A stretch of DNA of 7,046 bases. It comes from Bacteroidales bacterium. GTDB taxonomy: Bacteria > Bacteroidota > Bacteroidia > Bacteroidales > VadinHA17. Shown piece after piece: positions 6,707 through 7,046 of the stretch (positions within the stretch are counted from its first letter, which is position 1; every line of letters starts with the position of its first letter). The DNA lies in assembly GCA_003501665.1 (NCBI GenBank), contig DNOQ01000032.1, forward strand, positions 1-7,046. Reading direction: 5' to 3'. The position numbers were made by a program, and so were the translations under genes. Below the pieces are notes generated by a model. The model searched no databases, was not told the DNA's origin, and was given only the letters and a program-made list of their open reading frames with translations.

Positions 6707-6746
6707 GTTGTAATTTATCTTGCTAAAAACCACAATATAACATGGG
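6702..6746. repeat. Inverted repeat with ATG in each arm upstream of the alarmone synthetase
   Basis: CCCATGTTGTA (6702-6712) pairs with TATAACATGGG (6736-6746) over 11 positions, ten Watson-Crick and one G-T, around a 23-base loop. As a result both strands read TAYAACATGGG, one copy facing each flanking gene. The right arm ends 67 bp before the synthetase ATG. In the plus direction the ATG at 6742 opens a 13-codon mini-ORF (MGELLRSTPLSDI, stop 6781-6783). It could be a leader hairpin for the synthetase mRNA or a divergent operator. Confidence 0.4.
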
Positions 6747-6813
6747 GGAACTTTTGAGGAGTACCCCTCTTTCTGACATTTAAACCGGATACTACTGAAA
6801 TTCTTAAAAAGCC

Positions 6814-7046
6814 ATGGACAAAATTGATCTTCCCAAAACTTCCTATTTTCTTGAAGGATTTACTGACCAGGACTTACCCAAAGAAGCTATTGACGCTATA
6901 CATTCTTTTCGCATTACTGAGAATCTGTATTCATCAGCCACCAGAGAAATCACAACCAAGCTTGAAAACCTTAATGATGAATTTAAGCATGTGAAAGATC
7001 GCAACCCGATCCATATCATAAAGGCCAGGGTTAAAACGCCAAGAAG
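6814..7046 (+). CDS. Small alarmone synthetase, RelA/SpoT-domain GTP pyrophosphokinase (N-terminal part)
   Basis: The gene starts at ATG 6814 and leaves the right edge after 77 full codons. The predicted product would transfer pyrophosphate from ATP to GDP or GTP, making (p)ppGpp, the stringent-response alarmone, in the cytoplasm. The evidence is the N-terminal part of the synthetase domain: LYSSATREITTKLENLNDEF (39-58) followed by DRNPIHIIKARVKTP (62-76). The latter aligns by eye with the substrate-binding HSPI...GRVK.P segment of single-domain synthetases such as YjbM/RelQ, and the close start of this motif (about residue 62) without a preceding HD hydrolase domain argues for a short single-domain enzyme instead of a full Rel/SpoT. 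Catalytic residues of the later sheet are outside the window. No Shine-Dalgarno sequence is visible; the start gives a good N-terminus and there is no in-frame upstream alternative nearby that looks better. Confidence 0.82.
   Translation, partial: MDKIDLPKTSYFLEGFTDQDLPKEAIDAIHSFRITENLYSSATREITTKLENLNDEFKHVKDRNPIHIIKARVKTPR

Larger units (their letters stand above)
6307..6813. other. Divergent intergenic region, no intact gene
   Basis: This 507-bp spacer separates the starts of the glucosylglycerate operon (minus) and the alarmone synthetase (plus). It contains a palindrome close to the synthase start, a possible frameshifted small gene on the minus strand, an imperfect stem (CTTACC 6467-6472 / GGTAAG 6502-6507) and an inverted repeat near the synthetase, annotated separately where supported. 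I see no tRNA, no riboswitch that I recognise and no intrinsic terminator. Confidence 0.6.

Overview
The window looks like a stretch of a Bacteroidetes (Bacteroidota) genome, probably a free-living, polysaccharide-degrading member. The evidence is moderate-to-low GC, AT-rich spacers, no clear Shine-Dalgarno sequences before the start codons, a very large lipoprotein glycoside hydrolase, and a twin-arginine (Tat) exported TIM-barrel sugar isomerase/epimerase-like protein of a kind common in that phylum. This assignment is inferred from gene content, not from a marker gene.

Layout. (1) 1-463, minus strand: N-terminal 154 codons of a Tat-exported xylose-isomerase-like TIM-barrel protein; its C-terminus lies outside the window. 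(2) 661-3708, minus strand: a complete 1015-residue lipoprotein glycoside hydrolase of the GH106 (alpha-L-rhamnosidase) type. It is upstream of and co-oriented with gene 1, so the two may form a carbohydrate-utilisation unit. (3) 3709-4132: an intergenic stretch with an 8-bp inverted repeat close to the hydrolase start and a locally GC-rich, hairpin-rich block that carries what may be the tail of a lost gene. (4) 4133-4321, plus strand: the N-terminal half of a small conserved-looking protein, apparently truncated where it meets the end of the next gene. (5) 4308-6306, minus strand: a tight two-gene operon, a GT81-type glucosyl-3-phosphoglycerate synthase followed after one base by a HAD-family (mannosyl/glucosyl)-3-phosphoglycerate phosphatase. 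(6) 6307-6813: a spacer of about 500 bp with a palindrome just upstream of the synthase, a possible frameshifted small gene on the minus strand, and an inverted repeat. (7) 6814-7046, plus strand: the N-terminus of a RelA/SpoT-domain small alarmone (p)ppGpp synthetase.

How the genes work together. The best-supported functional unit is the synthase-phosphatase pair, which would make glucosylglycerate from an NDP-glucose and 3-phosphoglycerate in two steps. Glucosylglycerate is a compatible solute linked to salt and nitrogen stress. A (p)ppGpp synthetase is divergently encoded next to it, so a stress-related neighbourhood is possible, although no shared regulation can be shown. The hydrolase and the TIM-barrel protein point to degradation of rhamnose-containing glycans outside the cytoplasm.

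I found no CRISPR array, rRNA, tRNA, intact insertion sequence or convincing intrinsic terminator. The least ordinary features are the broken small gene at 4133, the GC-rich hairpin block at 3828-3990 and the possible two-frame gene remnant at 6427-6706. I see no strong evidence for a wholly new system.
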